DNA of 64,000 nt, from the NCBI GenBank assembly GCA_019359315.1, contig JAHHHO010000026.1, positions 1 through 64,000 on the forward strand. Reading direction: 5' to 3'. How positions within the stretch are numbered: position 1 is the stretch's first letter; each line of letters starts with the position of its first letter. A program made the position numbers and the translations under genes. Below are positions 55,751 through 64,000 of the stretch, piece after piece. The notes beneath the pieces are model-generated. The model did not search any database. It saw nothing but the letters and a program-made list of their open reading frames with translations, and had not been told where the DNA came from. The DNA comes from Myxacorys californica WJT36-NPBG1 (GTDB taxonomy: Bacteria; Cyanobacteriota; Cyanobacteriia; Leptolyngbyales; Leptolyngbyaceae).

Positions 55751-56428
55751 ATGAGAAGACAGTGGATCGGTTGTCTGATTGGTTTATTGGGCATTACAAC
55801 GGTAAGCTACACCTACTCGCTAGTTGCCGCCACTCCAGAAGAAATGCTGCGTCGCCCGTTTGCCTGTCCTGACCAGCCCAGTGTTGCCGCAAAAAACTTT
55901 CAAGTCCTCAGCGTCCGAAAGTGGGAAAAAGGAATCGTTGCGCTTTACCGTGGAGCCTGTCCAACTCAGGAAAAAGGATTTGCCAGTGAGCCGAGAACTG
56001 ACAAATCAGTTCTCAGTTACCGCGTGGTGAAACGGGCGGGGGCAGAATGGCAAGCGATCGGAAGCGGCAATCATTGGAGTGATGAGTCTCGATCGACTTC
56101 AGAGTTGATTGACTACGGCGTTGGCAAAACCTCGGAGAATGGGAATCAATCGTCAGAACGTCGTGCCGCAAACCAGTACGCCGTCTTTTTTGGACAAGTG
56201 CTTTCGCCAAAGGTCTCTGCGATCGAGGTGACGTTTAACAATGGCAAGATTCTAAGAGATAGTACTACTGATGGTCTATTTCTACTCGTGTCGTCGGGCG
56301 CAACCCAAGTCTGCGATGTGCGCGTTTTAGGGGCTGACAATCAGATTTTGCAGCGAGATGAAATTGACTTTCCAAACTCTGAAGCAGCCCAAAGTGACAC
56401 TTGTCAACCGATTTCGGGGCGCTTGTAA
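55751..56428 (+). CDS. exported protein of unknown function
   Basis: A 225-residue protein with a signal peptide (about residues 1-27, cleaved near VAATPEE). The mature part is beta-rich with a few Cys (FACPDQP, GACPTQ, CDVRVLG) that could form disulphides. No known domain is recognised. It is plus-strand and lies about 95 bases after mdh. Confidence 0.7.
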   Translation: MRRQWIGCLIGLLGITTVSYTYSLVAATPEEMLRRPFACPDQPSVAAKNFQVLSVRKWEKGIVALYRGACPTQEKGFASEPRTDKSVLSYRVVKRAGAEWQAIGSGNHWSDESRSTSELIDYGVGKTSENGNQSSERRAANQYAVFFGQVLSPKVSAIEVTFNNGKILRDSTTDGLFLLVSSGATQVCDVRVLGADNQILQRDEIDFPNSEAAQSDTCQPISGRL

Positions 56429-56611
56429 GCTCATATCAGTCTGCTATTTGCTAGAAGAAACACGCAGCTTAAGTTATCTACTCAAACTTTTCACTATCTA
56501 CCAATGATTAAACTTTCTATACAAAAAGGCGACCCCCCATAAGTAGAACCCTAACAGTTCTTAAGGAAGCCGCTCTATTTTCAACTAGTCATTCAGAGAT
56601 TTACTCTTGAA

Positions 56612-56695
56612 TGCGGAACCCGGGACTTGAACCCGGAAGTCCTTGCGAACACTAGAACCTGAATCTAGCGCGTCTACCAATTCCGCCAGTCCCGC
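56612..56695 (-). tRNA. tRNA-Leu (anticodon CAG)
   Basis: An 84-nt class II tRNA on the minus strand: acceptor GCGGGAC pairing GTTCCGC, D-arm GGCGGAATTGGTAGACGC, anticodon loop TTCAGGT (anticodon CAG), a long variable arm (TGTTCGCAAGGAC) and T-arm CCGGGTTCAAGTCCCGG. CCA is not encoded. It is antisense to the surrounding plus-strand genes. Confidence 0.95.
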
Positions 56696-56884
56696 TTGAA
56701 CGCTTTACGCATCAGAATCTCCTACTATGCTTTATGTCAGCCAGTTTGTCAAGGGTTACTCCCCTCAAGTTCTAAAGCAAGCACCTCTCACCTTAGAAAG
56801 GGTATTTGATTGCTGCCAACTGATAGTCTGGACATCTGCCAAGTTTCCGGTAGAATCAAAACCAAATTTAAAGTTGTTGTAAGA

Positions 56885-58300
56885 ATGTTGACCCAGGAGG
56901 ACGGACCCATTACTTCGGCGATTAGCTTATCTCATTCTCATTCTTCATCTGAAGAAGATAGTCCTGTGCTTCAAATTTGGGGTAAAACGCCTCTCAAAGG
57001 GCAAGTTACCATTAGTGGCGCGAAGAACTCAGCACTCGTGCTACTAGCAGGGTCTTTGCTTTGCTCCGGGACCTGCCGATTGCGAAATGTTCCTTCTCTT
57101 GTAGACGTTTCGCGCATTTGTGAAATTTTGGTGGCGTTGGGTGTGAAAGTCACTCGCCAAGATAATGCCCTCGTCCTCAATGCGGCTGATTTAACTAGCT
57201 CCAAGGCTCCTTACGAGTTAGTGAGTCAGTTGCGAGCAAGTTTCTTTGTAACAGGTCCATTGTTGGCGCGTCTAGGAGTGGCACGAGTACCATTACCCGG
57301 CGGCTGCTCGATTGGCGATCGCCCTGTCGATCTTCACGTTAAGGGTCTGCAAGCCCTGGGCGCGGAAGTTCAAATTGAGCATGGCATGGTGAATGCCTAT
57401 GTTCGCGGCGGACGCAAGCGGCTGACGGGCGCACGTATCTATCTCGACTTCCCCAGCGTTGGGGCAACCGAAAATATCATGATGGCGGCGACGCTTGCTG
57501 AGGGTGAAACCATCATCGAGAATGCAGCACAGGAGCCAGAAGTCGTTGATTTAGCAAACTTCTGTCGAGCCATGGGCGCACGCATTCGCGGCGATGGCAC
57601 AAATCGGATTGTGATCGACGGCGTTCCAACGCTCCACGAAGCTGATTATATGGTGGTTCCTGATCGCATCGAAGCAGGCACATTTCTGATTGCTGGAGCG
57701 ATCACACGATCGGAAATTATGCTCTCACCCGTTGTTCCCGATCATCTAATGGCCGTGATTGCCAAACTGAAGGAAATTGGCATCAGCGTCGTGTCAGACG
57801 CTCCAAATCAACTGCGAGTTATCCCCTCTGCTTCCCATACTGGAACCGATATTGAAACGCTTCCCTTCCCTGGGTTTCCCACCGATATGCAAGCCCCGTT
57901 TATGTCCTTGCTGACCTTGGCAGAGGGAAATTCAATGGTATCAGAGACACTGTTTGAGAATCGTCTTCAGCATGTGGCAGAACTGAACCGGATGGGAGCT
58001 GATATCAAGATGAAGGGCAACATTGCGATCGTTCGAGGGGTTGCAAAACTTTCTGGTGCGCCTGTCTTAGCAACTGATTTGCGGGCTTCGGCAGCACTTG
58101 TTGTGGCAGGCTTAGCCGCAGAAGGCATGACGACAATTCAAGGGTTACACCACCTCGATCGCGGCTATGAACATCTTGAAGACAAGCTGCGCGGCTTAGG
58201 AGCCAAACTACAACGGGTTCAGGATACTTCCGCTCCAGTCCTTGAGAGTTTAGCAGCACCAACGATCGTATCTTCTGCTCCGATTCAATCCGCAACCTAG
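56885..58300 (+). CDS. murA: UDP-N-acetylglucosamine 1-carboxyvinyltransferase
   Basis: A 471-residue EPSP-synthase-fold enzyme. It adds enolpyruvate from PEP to UDP-GlcNAc, the first committed step of peptidoglycan synthesis, in the cytosol. [19 protein letters not shown] gives the PEP-binding Lys and Asn, and [17 protein letters not shown] carries the active-site Cys141. A variable, Ser/His-rich start of about 30 residues precedes the fold. The ATG at 56885 is preferred to an upstream start at 56810. Confidence 0.95.
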   Translation: MLTQEDGPITSAISLSHSHSSSEEDSPVLQIWGKTPLKGQVTISGAKNSALVLLAGSLLCSGTCRLRNVPSLVDVSRICEILVALGVKVTRQDNALVLNAADLTSSKAPYELVSQLRASFFVTGPLLARLGVARVPLPGGCSIGDRPVDLHVKGLQALGAEVQIEHGMVNAYVRGGRKRLTGARIYLDFPSVGATENIMMAATLAEGETIIENAAQEPEVVDLANFCRAMGARIRGDGTNRIVIDGVPTLHEADYMVVPDRIEAGTFLIAGAITRSEIMLSPVVPDHLMAVIAKLKEIGISVVSDAPNQLRVIPSASHTGTDIETLPFPGFPTDMQAPFMSLLTLAEGNSMVSETLFENRLQHVAELNRMGADIKMKGNIAIVRGVAKLSGAPVLATDLRASAALVVAGLAAEGMTTIQGLHHLDRGYEHLEDKLRGLGAKLQRVQDTSAPVLESLAAPTIVSSAPIQSAT

Positions 58301-58317
58301 TCCTTCGTCAGACTAGG
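58296..58317 (+). terminator. hairpin at the end of murA
   Basis: CCTAGTC (58296-58302) pairs with GACTAGG (58311-58317). The stem includes the murA stop codon. A T-run (TTTTTT) lies 25 bases downstream, so it may be part of the terminator. Confidence 0.45.
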
Positions 58318-58507
58318 CATGAGGGATCAAGTAGATCCTGATTTTTTCATCATCCTTCATCCCTCGCTTCAAAACTGACAGACTACTAGGCCCAGACTGG
58401 TAGACCCAAGCTGGGAGTGTTGCGTTTGCTTGCTCGTGCAAGCCGTAACTCTCCCTTTCTGGTTTCCTTCTCGCTATACTGAGCGGTAAGGTTGTCTACG
58501 GTTGAGT

Positions 58508-59380
58508 ATGTCTTTCCCAAAGTCTCTTTTGATTGGTTTAAAGGCGGATCAGTTTCGTCACCCCTTAGATTTAGAGGCAACAAACTCGCTCAAACAGTTG
58601 CCTGGATTAGATCTGATTATCCGAAATCTGTTAGGACCTGTAGCGGAACAGTTTTTTTATCTAGAAAATATTGCTTCAAGCATTTTAGTGGGAGAACAAC
58701 AGCTTCCTTGGCTGCACAAGCTGTTGATCGAAGCCTGTCGGGTGCTGGACTTAGAACCGCCTCAACTGTACGTTCGTCAGCATCCGGTTCCCAATGCCTA
58801 TACGTTTGCAATGCGGGGTAAGCAACCCTTCATTGTGATGCACACCTCCTTGATCGAGCTGCTGACTCCTGAAGAAATTCAAGCGGTAGTTGCGCATGAA
58901 CTAGGACATTTGAAATGTGATCACGGCGTTTATCTGACTCTGGCAAACATTCTCGTCTTGGCGGCAGGTCAGTTGCCGGGCGGAACGCTGATCACTCAAG
59001 GATTGCAAACTCAGATCATGACGTGGGTAAGATGTGCAGAATTCACCTGCGATCGCGCCGCGCTGCTCGCCACCCAAGATCCAAGAATCATGATGTCGGT
59101 GCTGATGAAACTCACAGGAGGCTCGCCCTCGCTTGTGGGCCAACTCAACCTAGACGCTTTTATTAATCAAGCTCGCGCCTACGACGAGGTCAGCAAAACT
59201 GAAATCGGAGACATGCTGAAGCAACTGCAAACCGCGCAACTGAGCCATCCGGTTCCGGTGCTGCGGGCAAGAGAAATTGATGATTGGGCGCGATCGCAAA
59301 ACTATCAAAGCTTGCTTCAAACGCGCTCTATGGGTTATGATAGTAAAGCGCAATCCAAGGGCGGATGGCGAAACTGGTAG
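58508..59380 (+). CDS. M48-family zinc metalloprotease (HtpX-like)
   Basis: A 290-residue protease. His130-Glu131-x2-His134 (VVAHELGHLKCDHG) binds and activates zinc, and the third ligand is the Glu of RCAEFTCDRAA. A hydrophobic stretch (ILVLAAGQLPGG) separates them. M48 proteases remove damaged membrane proteins or process chaperone substrates. The ATG at 58508 precedes SFPKSLLIG. The stop codon lies inside the D-arm of a tRNA-Leu gene, so its last seven codons are also tRNA sequence. Confidence 0.9.
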   Translation: MSFPKSLLIGLKADQFRHPLDLEATNSLKQLPGLDLIIRNLLGPVAEQFFYLENIASSILVGEQQLPWLHKLLIEACRVLDLEPPQLYVRQHPVPNAYTFAMRGKQPFIVMHTSLIELLTPEEIQAVVAHELGHLKCDHGVYLTLANILVLAAGQLPGGTLITQGLQTQIMTWVRCAEFTCDRAALLATQDPRIMMSVLMKLTGGSPSLVGQLNLDAFINQARAYDEVSKTEIGDMLKQLQTAQLSHPVPVLRAREIDDWARSQNYQSLLQTRSMGYDSKAQSKGGWRNW

Positions 59381-59440
59381 ACGCACCACACTCAAAATGT
59401 GGCACCGAAAGGTATGGGAGTTCGATTCTCCCTCCGCCCA
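59359..59440 (+). tRNA. tRNA-Leu (anticodon CAA)
   Basis: An 82-nt class II tRNA: acceptor GGGCGGA pairing TCCGCCC, D-arm GGCGAAACTGGTAGACGC, anticodon loop CTCAAAA (anticodon CAA), a variable arm (CACCGAAAGGTAT) and T-arm GGGAG-TTCGATT-CTCCC. CCA is not encoded. Its first 22 bases overlap the end of the M48 gene on the same strand. Confidence 0.95.
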
Positions 59441-59463
59441 TTTCAACTAGAGGAGAGTTATAT

Positions 59464-59658
59464 ATGGCTCGACAGCTAAAGCGATGGGAATCTCCCCGCC
59501 ACGAAGGGCGAAACGATAAAGGTCGCGGCGGTTCTGCCAGGCAACGCCAGCTGAAGAAACGCACTCAGGCACTCCGCCGAAAACTTCAAAACGGCTCCAC
59601 ACCGAATCAACAGGGGAAAGAGAATTTAACTCTTTCCCCTAATTTTTTGGCGGCATGA
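59464..59658 (+). CDS. small basic protein of 64 residues
   Basis: GAGGAG nine bases before an ATG opens a 64-codon frame. The first 45 residues are strongly basic (RQLKRW, RHEGRNDKGRGG, RQRQLKKRTQALRRKL), like small RNA- or ribosome-binding proteins. I do not recognise the family. The last 20 codons run through a perfect 11-bp hairpin with a T-run, so the true 3' end may be a recent change. It follows tRNA-Leu by 23 bases and may be co-transcribed with it. Confidence 0.65.
   Translation: MARQLKRWESPRHEGRNDKGRGGSARQRQLKKRTQALRRKLQNGSTPNQQGKENLTLSPNFLAA
59612..59650 (+). terminator. terminator inside the 3' end of the small basic gene
   Basis: AGGGGAAAGAG (59612-59622) pairs perfectly with CTCTTTCCCCT (59630-59640), with a 7-base loop and AATTTTTT after it. 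The overlapping reading frame continues to a stop at 59656-59658. Confidence 0.8.
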
Positions 59659-59719
59659 GAAAAGTATTGTCAGATTCACGTTACAGTGATTCAGTTAACA
59701 TTCCCAAGATTGTTTGATC

Positions 59720-60049
59720 GTGGATTATGAAACCGCGTGCCGCTTACTGATCGATCAAAGCGACGATAATCTAAACGCTGATACGTTTCTGGCTCGGTTG
59801 CGTCAGGACAAGTCCCCCGTTCCTGGTCAAGTCACTTCGATACTGCTGGCGTTAAAGGTGGTGTCTGAAGGATTGAAGGGACAAACCCACATTGATCGCA
59901 ACCTTGCGAATGCCTTGTTTCTCCTCTCTAGTGAAGGTAGACGCTTATTTGATGCTGGACTGCGCAGAAGTTTAGACTGTCCGCCATTGTTGAATGAAGA
60001 CCTCGAACGAATTGCGATCGCTGTTAAAACGATTTTCTCTGGAGTTTGA
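59720..60049 (+). CDS. conserved cyanobacterial protein of unknown function
   Basis: A 109-residue helical protein. I recall relatives in many cyanobacteria with the same ends (DYETACRLL at the start and LLNEDLERIAIAVKTIFSG at the end), sometimes mislabelled as dethiobiotin synthetase although too short and without a P-loop. PVPGQVTSILLALKVV is the most conserved-looking segment. GTG 59720 gives the typical start; a TTG at 59714 is two codons upstream. Confidence 0.75.
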   Translation: MDYETACRLLIDQSDDNLNADTFLARLRQDKSPVPGQVTSILLALKVVSEGLKGQTHIDRNLANALFLLSSEGRRLFDAGLRRSLDCPPLLNEDLERIAIAVKTIFSGV

Positions 60050-60097
60050 TGCCACGAGCCAAGATAACATTCCCAGTTGAAGTGAAATAAAGAACCG

Positions 60098-60131
60098 CTC
60101 TGATCGCAACTCTACGCGATCGCGATCAGAG
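60098..60131 (+). terminator. hairpin with HIP1 element in its loop
   Basis: CTCTGATCGC (60098-60107) pairs with GCGATCAGAG (60122-60131). The loop and second arm contain a HIP1-like GCGATCGCGATC run. It lies 49 bases after the stop of the preceding gene. Confidence 0.6.
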
Positions 60132-60227
60132 GAGTCTTCTAAATGAAGCCATTAGCCTGCATTTAGAGCTGCATTAATAGATAGAGAAGTGCAAACTGTT
60201 TTAGCTAGATTATCGCTACACCTCTCA

Positions 60228-60638
60228 TCATCGACCTTGCACAAATCGAATTAGCGCCACCACAATCCAACCCAAGATGGCATACACCACCATTGCAATC
60301 AAGACGTTGACATCAAAAATATTAGCGGCATCGCCGGATGTTGGGCTAACAAACAAAGTCGAGAATGGCGCAACAAACGGAGCAGAAAGATCGTAGATCA
60401 CCTGTGCAAAGGAGTTTCCGCTATTTGCTCCAGTCACGCGCAGCAAAAAGCGCAGTCCAAGCAGAATCTCTAGCAATCCGACTAGTAAACAAACGCCGTT
60501 GATGAGCCAAATTAAGGAAGAGTTGCGTCGAGCCAATTCTAACCGACGCTCTTCCTGCCGGAGCCGAAACGCCTCTTCTTCACGCTGAAGCCCTCGCTGA
60601 CGAGCAAGGTTATCTGGGTCATAGGGGTCGCGGCTCAT
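60228..60638 (-). CDS. YggT-family membrane protein
   Basis: A 136-residue protein. A charged N-terminal part (about 1-40, rich in Arg/Glu, probably helical) precedes three to four membrane helices with LLEILLGLRFLLRVTGANSGN and LSAPFVAPFSTLF, the YggT hallmark. Family members affect cell or chloroplast division and membrane-protein placement. GGAGAA before the ATG supports the start. Confidence 0.88.
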   Translation of the reverse strand: MSRDPYDPDNLARQRGLQREEEAFRLRQEERRLELARRNSSLIWLINGVCLLVGLLEILLGLRFLLRVTGANSGNSFAQVIYDLSAPFVAPFSTLFVSPTSGDAANIFDVNVLIAMVVYAILGWIVVALIRFVQGR

Positions 60639-60816
60639 AAATCGTTCTCCACTTTATAATTTTAGATAGGAATCATCTCTGTAGTTGATGGAGGGATGAG
60701 ACTTTTTATTACATGCTATACGGATATCCGAAAAAGGATCTCTTTGCCAATTGACCCATAGGAGGAGGCAAAGACGTGCTGCTCTATCTTTCGGTAGAGC
60801 GCTCGCTAAAGGGAAG

Positions 60817-60852
60817 TTGCATTGAAGAATACTTTGTAGTACTTCAATGCAA
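60817..60852. repeat. 11-bp inverted repeat upstream of yggT
   Basis: TTGCATTGAAG (60817-60827) pairs with CTTCAATGCAA (60842-60852) around a 14-base loop. It lies between yggT (minus) and the apc terminator, and could be part of the yggT leader. Confidence 0.55.
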
Positions 60853-60871
60853 AAAATTCTAAACACAAAAA

Positions 60872-60893
60872 AGGAGGTCAATTACGACCTCCT
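60872..60893 (-). terminator. terminator of the apc operon
   Basis: AGGAGGTC and GACCTCCT form an 8-bp GC-rich stem with a 6-base loop; on the minus strand it is followed by TTTTTT. It lies 55 bases beyond the apcC stop. Confidence 0.85.
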
Positions 60894-60947
60894 GCCAATG
60901 CTCAGAGTTAGCAAAATTAAATGGCTTGACTAGCCTATCTTCACAAG

Positions 60948-61151
60948 CTATGCAAGACCTGTATTTGCTCCAGGTCTACCCGTTGCTAATTCAACCTTGA
61001 CGATCTTGCCGCCCATTTTCTGAATTCGCTGCTGCTCCCTAAACCAGTTTTCGTAAGGAACCAATTTGGTAAAAAACGTATTCTGCAATTCCCGCTGGGT
61101 GCGGATGCGGGTCTGGCTAGGAACGCACGCAGTAACCTTGAACATTCTCAT
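60948..61151 (-). CDS. apcC: phycobilisome core linker, 7.8 kDa
   Basis: A 67-residue small core linker. MRMFKVTACVPSQTRIRTQ, TKLVPYENWFREQQRIQKM and the GGKIVKVELATG end match ApcC along its whole length. It caps allophycocyanin trimers in the phycobilisome core. AGGAGA precedes the ATG. It lies 365 bases downstream of apcB, unusually far for one operon, with two hairpins between. Confidence 0.96.
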   Translation of the reverse strand: MRMFKVTACVPSQTRIRTQRELQNTFFTKLVPYENWFREQQRIQKMGGKIVKVELATGRPGANTGLA

Positions 61152-61516
61152 GGATCTTCTTCTCTCCTGAAGTAGGCTAAAACGGGGATGAGGGGTGCTT
61201 TACGGCAACACTTTGAAGGGAAGGTTGAGGGATGAACACCACTCAACTGCCCAATAGATGAAAATTAGAAAATTCTGAAAAATAATTGTCGAGATCACAC
61301 TGCTGAGAGTGACTTAACAAATCTCAAAACAATTACACAATTGTTTGTTTGGTTAAACCAAATTCTTGTTTAAAAGGTTGGAAGTCAAGAGTCAACTTTA
61401 AATCGCTAAAACTAAAAATCCTACAAATTAGGTCAATCAGCCTTTGACGATTTAATATTCACTCCGGACTTCCAAACCCTTAGAGAACGCTAATTGCTAA
61501 CTGCAAGTAGCCTTCA
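61152..61516. other. apcB-apcC spacer with two tandem dyads
   Basis: No gene in 365 bases. AAACAATT/AATTGTTT (61327-61346) and TTTGGTT/AACCAAA (61348-61362) stand side by side. They may attenuate read-through from apcAB into apcC or stabilise the apcAB message; a separate apcC promoter may also lie here. Confidence 0.5.
61327..61362 (-). promoter_or_regulatory. tandem hairpins between apcB and apcC
   Basis: Two adjacent perfect dyads (8 bp with a 4-base loop, and 7 bp with a 1-base centre). They are AT-rich, so weak as terminators but suitable as processing or stabilising elements in the apc transcript. Confidence 0.4.
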
Positions 61517-62002
61517 TTAGCTCAAGCCAGAGCAGATATAGTCGAAGTAAACGCCCATTTCCTTACCGGCATCAGCACCAACCAAGCCAGAAGTCACTTC
61601 TTTCATCGCTTGGATCGACTGAACAGTAGCTGCAATGGGTACACCCAAGGAGTTGTAGGTTTCCTTCAAGCCGTTGAGAACGCGCTCATCGAGAATGGAA
61701 GGATCGCCCGCCAACATTGCATAGGTGGAGTAGCGGAGGTAGTAGTCGAGGTCGCGGATGCAAGCTGCATAGCGACGGGTGGTGTACATGTTGCCGCCGG
61801 GACGAGTAATGTCCGAGTACAACAAGGACTTCGCAACTGCTTCCTTGACGATCGCGGCAGCGTTAGCGCTAATGCTGGTAGCTGCACGAACGCGCAGTTC
61901 GCCCGTTGCAAAGTAGCCCTTAAGCTTTTCGAGAGCGGAAGAATCCAGGTACTTACCCTGAACGTCAGAAGTGTTGATTACAGAAGTAATTGCGTCTTGC
62001 AT
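61517..62002 (-). CDS. apcB: allophycocyanin beta subunit
   Basis: A 161-residue phycobiliprotein. Cys81 ([16 protein letters not shown]) binds phycocyanobilin, and Asn71 (GGNMYTT) is the residue methylated in beta subunits. It pairs with ApcA to form trimers of the phycobilisome core and passes energy to the photosystems. It starts 68 bases after apcA ends, with a GGGA-type ribosome binding site. Confidence 0.97.
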   Translation of the reverse strand: MQDAITSVINTSDVQGKYLDSSALEKLKGYFATGELRVRAATSISANAAAIVKEAVAKSLLYSDITRPGGNMYTTRRYAACIRDLDYYLRYSTYAMLAGDPSILDERVLNGLKETYNSLGVPIAATVQSIQAMKEVTSGLVGADAGKEMGVYFDYICSGLS

Positions 62003-62070
62003 GTCTAAATTCCCGTAAGTCGCGTAATAGTGATCAAAAGAATCCGGTTAACAGCAGTGGCATAGGCCAA

Positions 62071-62556
62071 TTACTGCATTGCACCGATTACATAGTCAAA
62101 GTAAGCACCAGCTTCAGACGCGTCTTCACCAGACAAGAGAGAAGCGGCAACGTTCTTCATTGCGCGAACGCCTTCTGCAACAGCAGGAATCGGGGTTCCC
62201 AAGGAGTTGTACATTTCCTTGACGCCCACGATACCGATTTCTTCGATCGGGGTTACATCGCCGGAAACGACTCCGTAGGTGACCAAACGCAGATAGTAGT
62301 CGAGGTCACGCAAGCAGGTTGCGGTCATTTCTTCGCCATAAGCGTTACCGCCGGGGGAAACCACATCGGGGCGCTTTTGGAACAGTTGGTCGCCAGCTTG
62401 CTTAACGATGCGCTCGCGAGAGTCGGTCAAGGTCTGAGCGATGCGTAGGCGTCTTTCACCCGTGGTGACAAAGCCTTTGATCCGATCCAATTCACCGGGG
62501 CTGAGATAGCGAGCCTCAGCGTCAGCGTTCACGATTGACTTCGTGACAATACTCAT
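62071..62556 (-). CDS. apcA: allophycocyanin alpha subunit
   Basis: A 161-residue phycobiliprotein with the chromophore-binding Cys81 ([15 protein letters not shown]) and the usual [18 protein letters not shown] start. It forms the alpha half of core trimers. GGAGGA eight bases before the ATG is a strong site. It is the first gene of the apc cluster; its promoter lies in the 62.56-62.94 kb gap. Confidence 0.97.
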   Translation of the reverse strand: MSIVTKSIVNADAEARYLSPGELDRIKGFVTTGERRLRIAQTLTDSRERIVKQAGDQLFQKRPDVVSPGGNAYGEEMTATCLRDLDYYLRLVTYGVVSGDVTPIEEIGIVGVKEMYNSLGTPIPAVAEGVRAMKNVAASLLSGEDASEAGAYFDYVIGAMQ

Positions 62557-62944
62557 TGATGGATTCCTCCGAAAGAATGTAACCGACTGTGTTTAAACGG
62601 GAGTTCCCCAAATGGCTGGTTAAGTCTATTTACTGAGAGCCACCCCTATTTCCTGAGAATCCAGTCAACAGGTTTTGGTCCGGAAATACTTAACATATTG
62701 CCTGACACCCCTTCCTGGTGATCTTGGCTATGCAAGCGTTTCAACTTAACTACCTTCCGCAATCATTCTGCGGCATTTTGTTCACCTTCCTCGTCGTTCC
62801 GCAACATTTTTTAATGATTTTCCTCAGCATTGAGGTAGAGGGGGATCTTTCTTTGTGGAGAGGTTGTTACACGGTTGAATTCGCTATGGTTTTGGGCTAG
62901 TTGAGCTTACGAAGCATTCAAAGCTAGCCGGTTTAAAGTCCGCT
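62557..62944. other. apcA promoter and leader region
   Basis: About 390 bases with no supported gene. On the minus strand it runs towards apcA and should hold the strong, light-regulated apc promoter and a long leader. TATGTTAA (near 62690) is a possible -10. A small dyad CCTCA/TGAGG lies near 62832. Confidence 0.45.
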
Positions 62945-64000
62945 CTAGATTTCAAAATAATCTACGACTACTTGAGCGATCGTAGAATTTCCATCTTTAG
63001 CAAGCGGCGCTGATTGACGAGGCGGGTTCATCGGTTGAGTTAGAAAATCCCAGTTTCCTTTGAAGAAGTCATCGGGCGTAATGATTTGGTGAGCAGCATA
63101 ATTTTGAATGCCTTCAAGCAAAATTGGAGCTTCGGCAAATCCTTCACGAGTGAGGCTGATGATCGGCACATCAAAGCGGCAGGCTTCCGAGAAGGTGCTG
63201 TAGCCAGGCTTGGAGATGAGACGACCCGACAAGGGCATGAAATCGATCGGACGATAAAAGCGATCGTCAATTTTGATTAAATTTGAAAAGTCTGGAGCCG
63301 ACAGATCGAAACAGATAAACGTCCAGTCAGGAAAGTGCTGAACATTCTCATAGGGAATGCGATCGAGTCCTAACCCGCCAAACGTCATCAGCACGATGTT
63401 TTCTTTCGGCGTTTCTTCTAACCCAAATTTGGATTTTAGTTCAGCTGCATCCACGCGCGGATTAACCCCCGTTAAACCAACATCTTCAACAGAGGGAAAA
63501 GCGCTCATCGCTTCGTGGAAGGGCATTCTGAACAAGCGATCGCACTGACTAAAACATTCGCCAATCCAATCCGACATTTCAACAAATTCGCCGCCCCAAT
63601 CGCGGTAGATGAAGTCCCAGCCAAAGTTGCCCATCATCCATCCTGGGACGCCTGCGGCTTTTGCCATCGGAGCCGCTAAGGGCGGAATGTCGCCTAGGAC
63701 AAGACCAACGCGGTTTTGTTTAAGAAACGTCACTTCGGACGCAATCAGCGATCGCTGTTGGTCTCGAATTTGTTTTAACCTGGTCAGCGTGGCGGGTTTG
63801 TCCATCGTGAGACTATCGCTTTGCACCACGCCAACATCAAACCCGCGAGGACGATGAATGAAGTCGCCGGGAAGGTAAGCTTCGAGAACCGAGCGAGGGG
63901 CAGTGGTTGCCAGAATTAGAACCATGTCTGGGGCAAGCCGTTGGATTTCAGCCGCGATCGCGGCGGCACGAGTTGCATGACCGAAACCGTGGTTTGTGAT
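62945..64000 (-). CDS. glycosyltransferase-like protein, 5' end beyond the window
   Basis: A 351-codon stretch, open to the right edge. The first visible residues are ITNHGFGHATRAAAIAAEIQ, the glycine-rich start of GT-B/GT28-like enzymes, so only a few N-terminal residues are missing. The later part has LMTFGGLGLDRI, KPGYSTFSEACRFDVPII and REGFAEAPIL, a nucleotide-sugar-binding pattern like that of MurG/UDP-glycosyltransferases. An internal ATG at 63925 is not the start. The donor and acceptor are unknown. Confidence 0.75.
   Translation of the reverse strand: MTNHGFGHATRAAAIAAEIQRLAPDMVLILATTAPRSVLEAYLPGDFIHRPRGFDVGVVQSDSLTMDKPATLTRLKQIRDQQRSLIASEVTFLKQNRVGLVLGDIPPLAAPMAKAAGVPGWMMGNFGWDFIYRDWGGEFVEMSDWIGECFSQCDRLFRMPFHEAMSAFPSVEDVGLTGVNPRVDAAELKSKFGLEETPKENIVLMTFGGLGLDRIPYENVQHFPDWTFICFDLSAPDFSNLIKIDDRFYRPIDFMPLSGRLISKPGYSTFSEACRFDVPIISLTREGFAEAPILLEGIQNYAAHQIITPDDFFKGNWDFLTQPMNPPRQSAPLAKDGNSTIAQVVVDYFEI

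Noticed and set aside
59365-59463. Upstream extension of the small basic gene
   Set aside because: It would translate the tRNA-Leu sequence; the ATG at 59464 has a good ribosome binding site.
62718-62900. 60-codon frame in the apcA upstream region
   Set aside because: It has no family and lies in the expected promoter and leader of apcA on the opposite strand.

Overview
The window comes from a cyanobacterium. It carries an allophycocyanin operon (apcA-apcB, with apcC downstream), a plant-type [2Fe-2S] ferredoxin, the NDH-1 subunit NdhO, several cyanobacterial families of unknown function, and many copies of the HIP1 octamer GCGATCGC. Gene content resembles filamentous, Leptolyngbya-like genomes, but the genus is inference. 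No insertion sequence, prophage or CRISPR array was recognised.

Region 1 (0-1.3 kb) has a ferritin-like gene and a fluoride-channel gene (crcB) broken by two frameshifts. Region 2 (1.3-21.4 kb) is a large exopolysaccharide locus: a Wzx-type flippase, an O-antigen polymerase/ligase-like protein, a Wzc-like tyrosine autokinase, a WecG/TagA transferase, four GT4- or GT2-type transferases plus a tandem pair of GT2 paralogues, an SDR epimerase/reductase, a Gfo/Idh/MocA oxidoreductase and a family 9 cellulase lipoprotein. It can account for assembly, flipping, polymerisation and chain-length control of a polymer. No outer-membrane exporter or priming transferase is visible.

Region 3 (21.5-36.7 kb) mixes stress and housekeeping genes: a secreted esterase-like hydrolase, two Dps proteins flanking an HTH-GrpE-like fusion, sulfiredoxin, a SpoIID-like protein, ferredoxin, an apparent operon of AI-2E transporter, orphan DppC-type permease and prolyl aminopeptidase, an HD-domain protein, tRNA-Gly, a double DUF4114 protein and a peroxiredoxin-glutaredoxin hybrid.

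Region 4 (36.8-40.5 kb) is the most unusual part. A ParA ATPase is divergent from a two-gene operon. The first gene fuses a type I restriction-like (HSDR_N, PD-(D/E)XK) nuclease domain to a complete ParA ATPase. The second is a ParB-like, coiled-coil, SAP/Rho-N-like protein. This is my best candidate for an undescribed system.

Region 5 (40.6-64 kb) is mostly core genome: a B12-binding radical SAM enzyme, mreBCD, ssb, a SIMPL protein, an RRM RNA-binding protein, ndhO, malate dehydrogenase, murA, two tRNA-Leu genes, YggT and apcABC. It also holds an apparently inactive M48 pseudoprotease, a candidate small RNA and an M48 protease gene whose 3' end runs into a tRNA. A glycosyltransferase gene runs off the right edge.
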